DNA of 64,000 nt from Novosphingobium hassiacum (GCF_014196055.1 NZ_JACICY010000007.1:206493-270492), one strand, 5' to 3'. Positions 1 to 9,700 are shown, numbered from the stretch's first letter. A program made the numbers and translations. Notes: generated from the letters alone by a model not told the origin.

Positions 1-1607
1 GCATCTTTCAACGCGATCCGGGCCATGCGCACCGCCGATTCGAGCACTTCGCGCACAACCGCCTTGGCAGGCGTGACCTTCAAGCGGATCAGCGCGCGCC
101 GGTCGTAGGCGCGAATGTAGATCGCGGCACGCGGGAACGCGCCGTGAACCGCCTCGACGAATTCGGGCGTGATCTGGTCGCCGTCGAGGCAGAAGAAGAT
201 CATCTCGGCCTCATCCGCGCCGGCCTGACGCAGCAGATCGAGCCGCGTGCCATCGCCGAAATAGACCTTCGCGCCGAAGCCTGCGGCGACGTCGATCATC
301 TCGATATCGGTATCGACCATCGTCACCGGGATGTTGCTGGCGAGCAGCATCTGGCTGACGCCCTGTCCGAAGCGCCCGAAACCGACAATGATTGCGTTCG
401 AGCCATCGGGCTGCGGGCCATCGCGCGTCCCCGGGACCACTTCGGCCTCGCGCCGGAAGCGGGCGGTGACCATCATCAGGAACGGGGTGCTCGCCATCGA
501 AACGGTGACGACCGCGCCGAACAGGCTGGCCGCGTCGGGGGCGATGAGCAGGCCCTGCTGCGCTTGCGCGAAAAGCACGAAGCCGAATTCGCCGCCTTGG
601 CTGAGCAGCAGGCCGAGCGCCAGTGCTCCACGCCAGGGCATGCGGAACGCGAGGCCGATCAGGAAGATGACGCTGCCCTTGATCGCGATAAGCCCCACCG
701 CCATGGCCATGACGAACAGTGGTCGTTCGGCAATGGCGCCAAGGTTTAGCATCATGCCGACGGCGAGGAAGAACAGGCCGAGCAGGATCGAACGGAACGG
801 TTCGACATCGGCTTCGAGTTCGTGGCGGTAGGGGCTGTCAGCCAGCATGACGCCTGCGATGAACGCGCCCAATGCGGTCGACAGGCCGAGCACTTCCATC
901 ACCGCTGCCGACGCCATGACCGTGAACAGTGCAGCGACGACGAACATCTCGCGCTCACCCAGGTTGCCGATCAAGCGGAACAGCGGGCGGATGAGGAAGC
1001 GTCCGGCAGCGATCAGTCCGGCGATCGCGCCCACGGTGTAGAGGCCTAGCAGCCATCCCGGAGGGCCGCCAGCGTCGGCGGGGTTGCGGCTCATCACCGA
1101 GATGATCGTGATAAGCGGGATGATCGACAGGTCCTGAAACAGCAGGATCGAGAACGCGCGCTCGCCGAATGGAGTGCGCAAGCGCCCCGACGATTGCAGC
1201 ATCGGCAGCACCTGCGCGGTCGATGACAGGGCAAGCGGAAGGCCGAGCGCGAAGGCTGCCTCCCAGCTGAAGTGGGTCGTCAGCCCGATCATTGCGGCGA
1301 TCGCAACACCGCAGATCGCGACTTGCAGCAGACCGAGGCCGAGGATGTCGCGCTTCATCCGCCACAGCCGCGATGGGTTCAGTTCCAGCCCGACGAGGAA
1401 CAGCAGCAGAGTGATGCCAAGTTCGGCGATGCCCAGCTTCTGTTCGGCATCGCCGACGAGCCCGAGCACTTGCGGTCCGACGACTGCGCCTGCGACGAGG
1501 TAGCCCAGGGTCGCACCCAGGCCAAGCCGCCGGAATATCAGCACGAATGCCAGCGCGAAGCCGAGCAGGAGAAATCCGTCATGAAGCATGGAGGCAGGTT
1601 CGGGCAT
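1..1607 (-). CDS. CPA2-family cation:proton antiporter (KefB/KefC/YbaL type), 3' end outside the window
   Basis: Inner-membrane monovalent cation/proton antiporter with a cytoplasmic regulatory nucleotide-binding domain. About 535 residues are in the window and the frame is open to its left edge. The first 380 or so residues form a dozen hydrophobic segments with the family signatures GYLVAGAVVGP near the start and LLLFLVGLELNPSRLW. From about residue 400 a Rossmann-type TrkA-N domain follows, with the glycine motif IIVGFGRFGQG and the later GDGTRLDLLRQAGA. The start was taken at MPEPAS; an ATG six codons further in is also possible. The gene is divergent from the DUF4139 gene at 1706. Whether glutathione or another ligand controls it cannot be told from sequence. 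Confidence 0.92.
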   Translation of the reverse strand, partial: MPEPASMLHDGFLLLGFALAFVLIFRRLGLGATLGYLVAGAVVGPQVLGLVGDAEQKLGIAELGITLLLFLVGLELNPSRLWRMKRDILGLGLLQVAICGVAIAAMIGLTTHFSWEAAFALGLPLALSSTAQVLPMLQSSGRLRTPFGERAFSILLFQDLSIIPLITIISVMSRNPADAGGPPGWLLGLYTVGAIAGLIAAGRFLIRPLFRLIGNLGEREMFVVAALFTVMASAAVMEVLGLSTALGAFIAGVMLADSPYRHELEADVEPFRSILLGLFFLAVGMMLNLGAIAERPLFVMAMAVGLIAIKGSVIFLIGLAFRMPWRGALALGLLLSQGGEFGFVLFAQAQQGLLIAPDAASLFGAVVTVSMASTPFLMMVTARFRREAEVVPGTRDGPQPDGSNAIIVGFGRFGQGVSQMLLASNIPVTMVDTDIEMIDVAAGFGAKVYFGDGTRLDLLRQAGADEAEMIFFCLDGDQITPEFVEAVHGAFPRAAIYIRAYDRRALIRLKVTPAKAVVREVLESAVRMARIALKD

Positions 1608-1705
1608 GATCCTTCTGTAGAGCGATCCATTAGCGCCGCAACCGTTCAGCCTGCGTTGATCTGGCCGCGTGCAGCGTATAGCCAGTGGGAAACAGGGGAG
1701 TGGCG

Positions 1706-3175
1706 ATGCGCAGGTTGGCGGTTCTGGCGACATTTGTGGCGAGCGCAGGGTTGGCCCATGCGCAGGCGGACACCCGATCCGCGCAAGGCGATGTCTCGCT
1801 GACGATCTACAACAACGATCTCGCGCTGGTGCAGGACGTGCGGCAGATGAGCCTCCCGCTCGGGCGCACGCGTCAGGAATTCCCCGATGTGTCGGCGGCG
1901 ATCCGGCCCGAGACCGTGACGCTGAATGCAGGCGGCACCGGGATTGTCGAACAGAACTTCGACTACGATCTGCTGACGCCCGACAAGCTGCTCGACAAGG
2001 CGGTGGGCCAGACAGTGACGATCGTGCGCACCAATCCGGCAACGGGTGTGGAAACGCGCGAGAACGCGACGATCCTGGCCAACAACGGCGGCACCGTGGT
2101 GCGCATCGGCGAGCGGATCGAGGTGCTGGAAAACTATGGCGCGCGTGTGATTTTCCCGAGCCTGCCTGCCGGTCTGCGCGCGCGCCCGACGCTGTCGGTG
2201 ACACTCGACACGACCAGCCCCGGCGCCCGCCCCGTGACGCTTAACTATTTGTCGCGCGGGTTCGGCTGGAAGGCGGATTATGTCGCACTGTTCGACGAGG
2301 CTGCGGGCAAGATCGATGTGCAAGGCTGGATCACGCTGACCAACAGCAGCGGCACCACGTTCAACAATGCGCGCGTGCTGCTGGTGGCGGGCGCAGTCGG
2401 CGATGGCGCGCAACAGGATTATCGTCGCCCGCGCCCGGTGATGCCCGGCAACCGCCCGGGCACGCAAAGCGCCAATCGCGAGACGCTGGGCGATTTCTAC
2501 CTCTATCCGATCGACGGGCGCACGGTGGTCGCCAATGCACAGCAGAAGCAGGTCAGCTTTCTCGATGTAGCGGGTGCGCCTGCAGCGAAGGCCTATCACT
2601 TCCGCAATGGCTGGCTGCAAAGCCAGACCGAGGCGCAGAGCGCCGATACCGTGCTGAAGTTTTCATCGTCAAAGGAAGCAGGCCTTGGTGACGCCCTGCC
2701 TGCGGGGACAGTGCGCGTGTACATGCGCGATGCGCGTGGGCAGCCGCAATTCATTGGTGAAAACGCGATCGGTCATACCCCGATGGGGTCCGCTCTCGCG
2801 CTCAAGACCGGCGAGGCTTTCGATGTGAAAGTTCAGCCAGTATTGGAAAAACGCGACCGGATCGACAGCGGCGAATGGGAGCGCTCGGTCCGCTATCGCG
2901 TGACCTCAAGCGGCCAGCCGACGCGCGAGGTGACGGTGGACGTCGCCAAGGAGTTCTGGCGCACGACCATGACGTACAAGGTTACCAACGCCAAGGCTGT
3001 GCCGGTGACGGTCGAAGTGGTGCAGGCGGGCCTCGACAACTGGTGGCACGATGCGCGGGTACCTTCGGAGAGCATCAAGGGCGAACAGCGTTCGGCAGAT
3101 GAGCGGGTCTGGCAAGTGCCGGTTCCGGCCAATGGCGAGACGGTCCTGAGCGTCCAGTTCGACACGCGATATTGA
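1706..3175 (+). CDS. DUF4139 domain-containing secreted protein (first of a tandem pair)
   Basis: A 489-residue protein of unknown function. It begins with a clean signal peptide (MRRLAVLATFVASAGLAHA), so it should be periplasmic or outer-membrane associated. The DUF4139 region has the typical stretch LNYLSRGFGWKADYVALFD and ends in a beta-rich C-terminus. The start was placed at the MRRLAV methionine rather than seven codons upstream, because an AGGGGAG ribosome site lies just before it and the signal peptide then begins with Met-Arg-Arg. A paralogue follows directly at 3184 and the two are surely co-transcribed. No catalytic motif was recognised. Confidence 0.88.
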   Translation: MRRLAVLATFVASAGLAHAQADTRSAQGDVSLTIYNNDLALVQDVRQMSLPLGRTRQEFPDVSAAIRPETVTLNAGGTGIVEQNFDYDLLTPDKLLDKAVGQTVTIVRTNPATGVETRENATILANNGGTVVRIGERIEVLENYGARVIFPSLPAGLRARPTLSVTLDTTSPGARPVTLNYLSRGFGWKADYVALFDEAAGKIDVQGWITLTNSSGTTFNNARVLLVAGAVGDGAQQDYRRPRPVMPGNRPGTQSANRETLGDFYLYPIDGRTVVANAQQKQVSFLDVAGAPAAKAYHFRNGWLQSQTEAQSADTVLKFSSSKEAGLGDALPAGTVRVYMRDARGQPQFIGENAIGHTPMGSALALKTGEAFDVKVQPVLEKRDRIDSGEWERSVRYRVTSSGQPTREVTVDVAKEFWRTTMTYKVTNAKAVPVTVEVVQAGLDNWWHDARVPSESIKGEQRSADERVWQVPVPANGETVLSVQFDTRY

Positions 3176-3183
3176 GCCCGGCG

Positions 3184-4710
3184 ATGCGCCGCGTTGCGGT
3201 TCTCGGTGCGTTGCTGGCGGCGCTTCCAACGCCGGTCCTTGCACAAGGAACGGTCACGTCTGTCGCGCCCGATAGCGTTGCCGTAAGCGTCTATCGTGCG
3301 CCCGATCGAGACAGCGACGAGGCGATGGATCTCGACTGGCTGCAGGGCTACGCGCTGGTAACCGAGAAACGCACAGTGGCGATCCCCGCCGGGCGCAGCG
3401 TGATCCGGTTCGAGGGCGTGGCGGCGGGGCTGTTTCCCGAAAGCGCGATTGTGACCGGCTTGCCATCGGGTGTGCGTGAGAAAAATCTCGACGCCGATCT
3501 GCTTTCGCCGCGCAGCCTTTATGCCCGCGCGTTCGGACGCCCGGTGATCGTGCGGCGTACGTTTCCCGGCAGTGGGAAGGTGACCGAGGAACGGGCGGTG
3601 ATCCGTTCGGGGGCGGGCGGCGCGGCGATCCTCCAGACGGCGGCGGGATTCGAGGTGGCCAATTGCGCCGGGCGTCAGGACACGCTGGTCTACGACGGCG
3701 TACCGGCGGATCTTTCGGCGCGGCCGACGCTGTCGATCGAGACCGAAGCGGCGAGCGCGCAGAATGTCACCGTGTCGCTGTCGTACCTTGCGTGGGGTTT
3801 CGATTGGCAGACGAACTATGTGATCGCGATGAACCCGGACGGGCGCACAGCCGATGTTGCGGCGTGGGTGACTTTGGCTAGCAGCGATTCGACAAGTTTT
3901 TTCAACGCGGAGACGGCGCTAATCGCGGGCAAGGTAAATCGTGAGGATACCGAGCCGGGTGTTGCACCGACCGGTGGCGAGCTGATTCTGCAATGCTACC
4001 TGCAATCGCTGGTGCCGCCTCCCGCACCGCCGCCGCCGCCACCTATGCCGGTCATGGCTCCCGCCGCGATGATGGAGTCCGCAGATATCGTGGTTACCGC
4101 GCGCCGGATGGAGATGAACGCGCCCGTCAGCGTCCAGCAAGAGGGGCTAGGCGACCTCAAGTTGTATCGCGTGCCGGTGCCGGTAACGGTTGCGGCCAAG
4201 GCGCAGAAGCAGGTTGTGCTGGCGCAGAAAAAGGGCGTGAAGTTCGAGGCGTTGTATCGCGCCGACGTCTATGGCGACAGCGTCGGTGATGTCCGCCAGT
4301 TGCTGCGTACCCGCAATCGTAAGGAAGAAGGTCTGGGGCTGCCCCTGCCGGGTGGTCCGGTGGCGGTGTTCGAGGAGCAAGGTGGCACGATGCTGCTGTC
4401 GGGCGAGGGCGGCTTGCCCGACAAGGCCGAGGGCGAGGATGTCGAGATCGAACTGGCCGCATCGACACAGGTGACGGCTGAAACCGAAGAGTTGAGCGGG
4501 GATGAGCGGTCGCGTACGATCGAGCTGGTCGCGCGCAATGCCCGACCGGTCCCCATCCGCTTCGAGGCGCGGATCGCAGTGAGTGCGTCTGCACATCTGG
4601 CGGGGTCGTCACGCACGCTGCAGCGCAAGGATGGACGCAGCATCTGGGCGGTTTCGATACCGGCGAATGGCACGGCAAGTATGACTTACAAAATCGTTAA
4701 ATCCGACTGA
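3184..4710 (+). CDS. DUF4139-like secreted protein with proline-rich linker and TonB-plug-like motif
   Basis: A 508-residue paralogue of the preceding protein: same signal peptide style (MRRVAVLGALLAALPTPVLA) and the conserved core LSYLAWGFDWQTNYVIAMN. It differs by an insert at about residues 277-315, where a run of prolines is followed by DIVVTARR (residues 301-308). That string looks like the N-terminal signature of sphingomonad TonB-dependent receptors. The ATG at 3184 was chosen; a TTG at 3172 overlapping the upstream stop is the alternative. Eight bases separate the two genes, so an operon is near certain. Function unknown; it may be a cell-surface or periplasmic binding protein. Confidence 0.82.
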   Translation: MRRVAVLGALLAALPTPVLAQGTVTSVAPDSVAVSVYRAPDRDSDEAMDLDWLQGYALVTEKRTVAIPAGRSVIRFEGVAAGLFPESAIVTGLPSGVREKNLDADLLSPRSLYARAFGRPVIVRRTFPGSGKVTEERAVIRSGAGGAAILQTAAGFEVANCAGRQDTLVYDGVPADLSARPTLSIETEAASAQNVTVSLSYLAWGFDWQTNYVIAMNPDGRTADVAAWVTLASSDSTSFFNAETALIAGKVNREDTEPGVAPTGGELILQCYLQSLVPPPAPPPPPPMPVMAPAAMMESADIVVTARRMEMNAPVSVQQEGLGDLKLYRVPVPVTVAAKAQKQVVLAQKKGVKFEALYRADVYGDSVGDVRQLLRTRNRKEEGLGLPLPGGPVAVFEEQGGTMLLSGEGGLPDKAEGEDVEIELAASTQVTAETEELSGDERSRTIELVARNARPVPIRFEARIAVSASAHLAGSSRTLQRKDGRSIWAVSIPANGTASMTYKIVKSD

Positions 4711-4760
4711 CTGATATCCCGTCGAGTGACTTTGTCCTTCAGTCTGATAAACGAATAGCA

Positions 4761-5393
4761 ATGACGTCATCAGGCGAAACCACGATCAAGCGTGCGCGCG
4801 GCGCAATCGTGCTCGCGATCGCTCTGATGTGCGCAGTCGTGGCCGTCTGGTTGGTTGCCCGCGCTGGCGGCCCCGGATTGAACCACACGGCAATCGATCA
4901 GTACCGACTTGTGACAGCCGATGGCAGGCCGTTCGATCGCAAGGAGCTGATTGGCAGCCCTTCGGTGATGTATTTCGGATTTACCCGCTGTCCTGATATG
5001 TGCCCCATGATGATCTCTAGGCTGATCGCCGCGCGCAGGACCCTTGGGGGGGACGCCGCGGATGTCCCGATCATCTTCGTCACGATCGATCCGGAGTATG
5101 ACACGCCGGCACGGCTCAAGACTTTTGTGAGCACTTTCGACGCGCCCGTCATTGCGCTGACGGGAACGCCCGAGGCGATCGACCGGGCAGCAGACAAGGC
5201 GGCAGTGTTCGTCAAGCATGTCAAACTGCCCAACGGCGAGGACACGATTGAGCACACGACATCAGCGTTCGTCTATGATCGCGATGGCGATTTCGTCGAC
5301 GCGGTTCTTCCAGGCGATAGCCAGCAAGCGATCCTCGATCGCCTGCGCCGGGTCATCGCCCAGCCGCAAGCGACGGCATCGGGCGTTATCTAA
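4761..5393 (+). CDS. SCO1/SenC family copper chaperone
   Basis: A membrane-anchored thioredoxin-fold protein of 210 residues that delivers copper to the CuA centre of cytochrome c oxidase or acts as a thiol reductase on that path. It has one N-terminal transmembrane segment (about residues 14-33). The copper ligands typical of the family are present: Cys77 and Cys81 in TRCPDMCP, and His165 in IEHTTSAF. The segment TIDPEYDTP is also characteristic. No other oxidase assembly gene is next to it. It converges on the regulator at 5405 with only eleven bases between stops. Confidence 0.93.
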   Translation: MTSSGETTIKRARGAIVLAIALMCAVVAVWLVARAGGPGLNHTAIDQYRLVTADGRPFDRKELIGSPSVMYFGFTRCPDMCPMMISRLIAARRTLGGDAADVPIIFVTIDPEYDTPARLKTFVSTFDAPVIALTGTPEAIDRAADKAAVFVKHVKLPNGEDTIEHTTSAFVYDRDGDFVDAVLPGDSQQAILDRLRRVIAQPQATASGVI

Positions 5394-5404
5394 CTGGCTC
5401 CGGC

Positions 5405-6379
5405 CTATACTGGCGCGGCGATCGTGCCGATCTCTGCGAAATAGTGGGCCACCGCGTCGATCGCCTTTTCCGACAGGGTGATGAACGCGCGGCGGCGGTC
5501 GCTTTCGTCTTCGGCGCGGCAGAACAGGCCTGCTTCGGTCATCTGCGTGATCCAACGCAGCGCCGTCGTCGGCGGGACGCCCGACGCGATGCAGAGCGAT
5601 GTGACCGAAACGCGCTTGTGTTCGGCGCGCGAGGCGGCGAGATCAAGCAGCATGTCCCAAGCCGGGTCGGCGAACAGATCGCCATCGAAGAAGCGCGCGC
5701 GCAACTGGCGCTGGCGGATGATCTTGCGCACCAGCAGCGGATCGGGAAGCGCGGGCCGCGTATTGCGCACCAGCCGCGATGACGGATCGCGCGCACCGGT
5801 GGCGTCGAAGCTGAACGCGGATGCTCCCACAACCTCACGGTTGCCCGCATCCGACAGCGTTTCGAGCTTCTGCGCGATCTGCGAAACCTGTTCGGTCAGC
5901 CGCAGCAGGGACATGCGATCGTGATCGGACAATTCGCGCACGCGTGAATCATCGGCCAGTAGCAGACGCCCCAGTGCAATGACCCGGTCGGCGCGGCTGG
6001 GACTGACGAGGATCTGGGCATCGGACTGATCGAGGCAAGCAAATACATCGTCGAGCGAGCCGATACTGGTGGAGACGACCAGTTTAGCGCCCGACCGCGC
6101 AACGCGCATGTCGAGCCGCGCGAGCGCCGCCATGTCGGCGCCTTCAAGCACCGGGCAATCGACGAGTACGAGATCGCCCAAGGGTTGTTCGCCCTCTGCC
6201 ATCAGCGCACCCAGTTCTGCGGTACGTGTGACGCGTAAGCCTGCTGCGGCGGCATCTTCGGCCATTTCGGCCCGCACGTAACCGCGATCGGCAAACACTG
6301 CGACGGCAAGCGGCGACAGCGGACTGATGAACGCGACGTCATCAGTCGCGTAATCGAACTGTGCGAGTGCCTGGCCCAT
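5405..6379 (-). CDS. Winged-helix MarR-type regulator with receiver-like N-terminal domain
   Basis: A 324-residue DNA-binding protein in two parts. The C-terminal third is a winged-helix domain (SVTSLCIASGVPPTTALRW as recognition region, followed by the wing DESDRRRAFITLSEKA) of MarR type. The first 140 or so residues have the alternating strand/helix layout of a response-regulator receiver or CheY fold (VAVFADRGY, GDLVLVDCPV, KLVVSTSIG), but no kinase partner lies nearby and the phospho-site environment is unclear. A stretch rich in charged residues links the two. It is transcribed alone, converging on the SCO gene. Target genes are not evident. Confidence 0.8.
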   Translation of the reverse strand: MGQALAQFDYATDDVAFISPLSPLAVAVFADRGYVRAEMAEDAAAAGLRVTRTAELGALMAEGEQPLGDLVLVDCPVLEGADMAALARLDMRVARSGAKLVVSTSIGSLDDVFACLDQSDAQILVSPSRADRVIALGRLLLADDSRVRELSDHDRMSLLRLTEQVSQIAQKLETLSDAGNREVVGASAFSFDATGARDPSSRLVRNTRPALPDPLLVRKIIRQRQLRARFFDGDLFADPAWDMLLDLAASRAEHKRVSVTSLCIASGVPPTTALRWITQMTEAGLFCRAEDESDRRRAFITLSEKAIDAVAHYFAEIGTIAAPV

Positions 6380-6632
6380 GTGATCTGCCCCTTAGTAGTT
6401 CCACCTATGCGAACAGGTGTGGAACAAACTGGGATCAGGTCAAGATCATTTATCTCGGTTTTGGAGCAAGAAGCAGCGTTGGCGGGTATGCGCTCTGACG
6501 CAAGTATTTGAAGGCAGACGATATTGCCATGAGGCAGCGCCAGGCATCCCCAAGCCTAAACGCAAGCAGTCGTCCGAGCGCGAGGGGCTCGGTCACCGTT
6601 CCGGCATCGGCCTGCGGCGAATCGAAGAAGAA

Positions 6633-6671
6633 AGCCCTCTCCCGACCCTCTCCCCTGAAGGAGAGAGGGCT
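6633..6671. repeat. Palindromic intergenic repeat behind purA (possible terminator)
   Basis: Two nested arms: AGCCCTCTC at 6633-6641 pairs with GAGAGGGCT at 6663-6671, and a second CCTCTCC/GGAGAGAGG arm with a short CTGAA loop lies inside. It sits eight bases downstream of the purA stop codon, so as RNA it could end or protect the purA transcript, although there is no clear run of T after it. The same CCTCTCCCCTGAAGGAGAGAGG core occurs again between serC and serA. The rest of the 299-base gap 6380-6678 shows nothing recognisable. Confidence 0.7.
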
Positions 6672-6678
6672 TCGAGGG

Positions 6679-7968
6679 TCAGTCCACGAAGGGATCACGC
6701 ACGAGGATCGTGTCTTCGCGTTCCGGGCTGGTCGAGACCAGCGCGACAGGCGTTTCGATCAGTTCCTGCACGCGCTGGATGTACTTGATCGCCTGTGCGG
6801 GCAGGTCGGCCCACGAACGTGCGCCCGCCGTGGTGCCGGCCCAGCCGTCCATTTCCTCGTAAATCGGCTCGACTTCGGCCTGATCGGCGGCGTGGCTGGG
6901 GAAGTAGTCGAGCACCTTGCCGCGCAGGCGGTATCCGGTGCAGATCTTGACCTTTTCCATGCCGTCGAGCACGTCGACCTTGGTCAGCGCGATGCCGGTG
7001 ACGCCCGAGATCGCGCAGGACTGGCGCACCAGCACGGCATCGAACCAGCCGCAGCGGCGCTTGCGCCCGGTGACCGTGCCGAATTCGTGGCCGCGCTCGC
7101 CCAGACGCTGGCCGGTGGCATCTTCCAGTTCGGTCGGGAACGGGCCGGAACCGACGCGTGTGGTATAGGCCTTGACGATGCCGAGCACGAAGCCGGTGGC
7201 GTTGGGGCCGAGGCCTGAACCGGACGCTGCCGTGCCCGAGACGGTGTTCGATGAGGTGACGAAGGGGTAGGTGCCGTGATCGACATCGAGCAGCACGCCC
7301 TGCGCGCCTTCGAACAGGATGCGCGCGCCGGCCTTGCGCACCTGATTGAGGCGCTTCCACACCGGCTGGGCAAACTGCAGCACGTAAGGCGCGATGTCGC
7401 GCAGTTCGGCGACCAGTGCATCGCGATCGACCGGCGGCTGACCGAAGCCTGCGCGCAGTGCGTCGTGGTGCGCACACAGCCGGTCGAGCTGCGAATCGAG
7501 CGCATCGAGGTGCGCCAGATCGCAAACGCGGATCGCGCGGCGGCCGACCTTGTCTTCATACGCCGGGCCGATGCCGCGCCCGGTGGTGCCGATCTTGCCC
7601 GAGCCTGCAGCAGTTTCGCGCAGGCCATCGAGGTCACGGTGCAGCGGCAGGATCAGCGGGCAATTGTCGGCAATCGCGAAATTATCCGCGTTGATCGCCA
7701 CGCCCTGCGCCGTCAGCTTCTCGATCTCGGCCTTCAGCGCCCAGGGATCGAGCACGACGCCGTTGCCGATGATCGACAGCGTGCCGGTGACGATGCCCGA
7801 TGGCAGCAGCGAAAGCTTGTAGACCTGCTCGCCCACGACGAGCGTGTGGCCCGCGTTGTGGCCGCCCTGGAAGCGGACGACGGCATCGGCGCGGCTGGCG
7901 AGCCAGTCGACGATCTTGCCCTTGCCCTCATCGCCCCACTGGGCGCCGATCACGGTTACGTTAGCCAT
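6679..7968 (-). CDS. purA: Adenylosuccinate synthase
   Basis: Cytosolic GTP-dependent enzyme that joins IMP and aspartate to give adenylosuccinate, the first committed step to AMP. The protein has 429 residues, the usual length. The N-terminus carries the P-loop-like [16 protein letters not shown] with the catalytic Asp and Lys, then GGHNAGHT with the catalytic His. Further signatures are [13 protein letters not shown] and [17 protein letters not shown]. The reading frame stays open 30 codons upstream, but the start at MANVTVIG has an AGGAG site nine bases before it and matches the family. It is last in the block serC-serA-hisZ-purA. Confidence 0.98.
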   Translation of the reverse strand: MANVTVIGAQWGDEGKGKIVDWLASRADAVVRFQGGHNAGHTLVVGEQVYKLSLLPSGIVTGTLSIIGNGVVLDPWALKAEIEKLTAQGVAINADNFAIADNCPLILPLHRDLDGLRETAAGSGKIGTTGRGIGPAYEDKVGRRAIRVCDLAHLDALDSQLDRLCAHHDALRAGFGQPPVDRDALVAELRDIAPYVLQFAQPVWKRLNQVRKAGARILFEGAQGVLLDVDHGTYPFVTSSNTVSGTAASGSGLGPNATGFVLGIVKAYTTRVGSGPFPTELEDATGQRLGERGHEFGTVTGRKRRCGWFDAVLVRQSCAISGVTGIALTKVDVLDGMEKVKICTGYRLRGKVLDYFPSHAADQAEVEPIYEEMDGWAGTTAGARSWADLPAQAIKYIQRVQELIETPVALVSTSPEREDTILVRDPFVD

Positions 7969-8142
7969 GAATATACTCCTCCACCCTGCCAAGGTGGATC
8001 CGGTAGCGCCCTTCGACAGGACTCGGCGAAACGGATGATTTTGACGGGCGGCAGGCACCCTGATTTCGGAGCGCGCGTTAGGGGCGAATGCGCGTGCAAG
8101 TCAAGTGTGTGACGGAGGTGGCGTTGCACAAACGTTGCGGCG

Positions 8143-8417
8143 CGTCGCCCCGGACTTGGTGCGGGGTGAGGCTGCGCTCCGTTGTTTCGCGCAGAGATCG
8201 CAGAGGTGAGATCCGCACTAAGGCGCGAAGAGAAGGAGGGCGCAAAGGACTGTTTTGCCATCGCGCGAAGCTGTGACTCCGGCACCGGCAGCGGTCATCC
8301 GGCGCAAGCGTCTCTCTTAGAAACTCTTCGCGCCTTCCTTCTCTTTGCACCTTTGCGCAAACGAACCTCCTAAGGCCGAGACAAAGAGCCTCACCCCGGA
8401 TCAAGTCCGGGGCGACG
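8143..8417. repeat. Nested inverted-repeat element between hisZ and purA
   Basis: The 543-base gap 7969-8511 has no gene. It contains a 31-base unit at 8143-8173 and an inverted copy at 8387-8417 (29 of 31 positions agree); each unit is itself a hairpin (CCCCGGA, five-base loop, TCCGGGG in the right copy). Inside lies a second inverted pair: a unit with GGCGCGAAGAGAAGGAGGG at about 8220-8249 and a diverged copy in opposite orientation at about 8324-8360. Both unit types resemble short dispersed repeats known in sphingomonad genomes. Near 7987-8015 there is a third repeat-like string, CCCTTCGACAGGACTCGG. No transposase is present, so it may be a composite of several short repeats or a MITE-like element. 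Confidence 0.75.
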
Positions 8418-8511
8418 AAAATGGCACGGCGACCGCTCGGTCGGTGAGATGGGCTGTGTGATGCCCCTGACGTACTCGCGTCTACCAGAGCTTCCCACGA
8501 ACGGATTTGGG

Positions 8512-9630
8512 TCAAACGTTCTCCGGCCCACCCGCGCCCAACACATGCGTGCACCCAAGCGCCTCGGCGCTATCCGCATCCGACAAAGCCGCAACCGTCC
8601 GCCATCCGATTGAGCGCAACCGCGCTGCCTCATCGCGATCATGCCCCAGCGGCAGGAACACGCGGTCTTCTGCGGGTTCGTTTGCCGCAATCACGTCGAT
8701 CAGCGCGTCGGGGTAGAGCGAGAAGCCGGTGGCGGCTTCGCCTGCGCCCGACCCTGCGATGCGGTAGGTGCCGCCGCGGCCTACGGGGCCGCGTACGCCT
8801 TGGGCGTAGAGGGTGAAGCCGAACCAGGTCTGGTATTCGAAGCCGTGGCGTTCGCTCGGGTCGAGCGTCAGGCGCGCGGTGCCGTTCAGGCTTGCGGCGA
8901 TTTCGCGCAAGGCCTTGATGCGGCTGGCGAGGGCGCCGCCTGCGTCGATGGCGGACAGTTTCTCGATTGCCGCATCGAATTCGCCGGTGGCGTAGAGCAG
9001 CGGGACGTAGGCCTCGCCGCCGACATCGCGCAGGCCCCCTGCGTCCTTGGTGTCGAGTTCGCGGCGGACGGCTTCGATTTGCGACGGCTCCAGCGGCAGG
9101 GCTTTTTCGGCCAACGTATCGACCAGGTCGGGCAGGGTGAAATCGACACTGACGCCGCTTGCGCCTGCGGCCTGCAGCGCCTCGATGGCGATGGCGACGA
9201 TCTCGGCAGCGGCGGCGACATTATCCGCGCCGATGAGTTCGGCACCGCACTGCAGCTTTTCGCGCGCGGGGTTCAGGCCATCTGGCTTGATCGTGACGAC
9301 TTGGCCTGCATAGCACAGGCGCAACGGGCGCGGCGCTTCGGCGAGGCGGGTTTCGGCGATACGGCCGATCTGTGGGGTGTAGTCGCTGCGCAGCGCCATC
9401 ATCCGCAAGGACAGCGGATCGACGAAGCGGAACATGCGGCGGCTCTGGATGCCCGCCATGCGCGAGGCAAGGCTGCGTTCGAATTCGATCGAGGGTGGCA
9501 TGACCCGGTCATAGCCGTGGCCGTGCATCGCGGTCTGGATCGCGCGCATCACGCGCGTTGCCGTGGCCGCATCGCGCGGCAGGCGGTCTTCGAGGCCCTC
9601 GGGCAGCAGATCGGAATTGGCGTCGCTCAT
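8512..9630 (-). CDS. hisZ: ATP phosphoribosyltransferase regulatory subunit
   Basis: A class II aminoacyl-tRNA-synthetase-like protein of 372 residues that lacks tRNA charging and instead serves as regulatory partner of the short form of HisG in the first step of histidine synthesis. The N-terminus LLPEGLEDRLPRDAA, the motif MFRFVDPLSLRMMALRSDYT and the segment QCGAELIGADN are family signatures. The upstream part of the open frame reads through the repeat at 9701-9793, so the start was placed at MSDANSDLL. hisG itself is not in the window. Its placement beside purA and serA is, as I recall, common in sphingomonads. Confidence 0.93.
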   Translation of the reverse strand: MSDANSDLLPEGLEDRLPRDAATATRVMRAIQTAMHGHGYDRVMPPSIEFERSLASRMAGIQSRRMFRFVDPLSLRMMALRSDYTPQIGRIAETRLAEAPRPLRLCYAGQVVTIKPDGLNPAREKLQCGAELIGADNVAAAAEIVAIAIEALQAAGASGVSVDFTLPDLVDTLAEKALPLEPSQIEAVRRELDTKDAGGLRDVGGEAYVPLLYATGEFDAAIEKLSAIDAGGALASRIKALREIAASLNGTARLTLDPSERHGFEYQTWFGFTLYAQGVRGPVGRGGTYRIAGSGAGEAATGFSLYPDALIDVIAANEPAEDRVFLPLGHDRDEAARLRSIGWRTVAALSDADSAEALGCTHVLGAGGPENV

Positions 9631-9700
9631 GGCGGGGCGCTTAGCGGGAAGTTTGCGGTGTGTCGATGCGGGTGGGTTGTGTTTGGTCGAGAGGGCGGAT

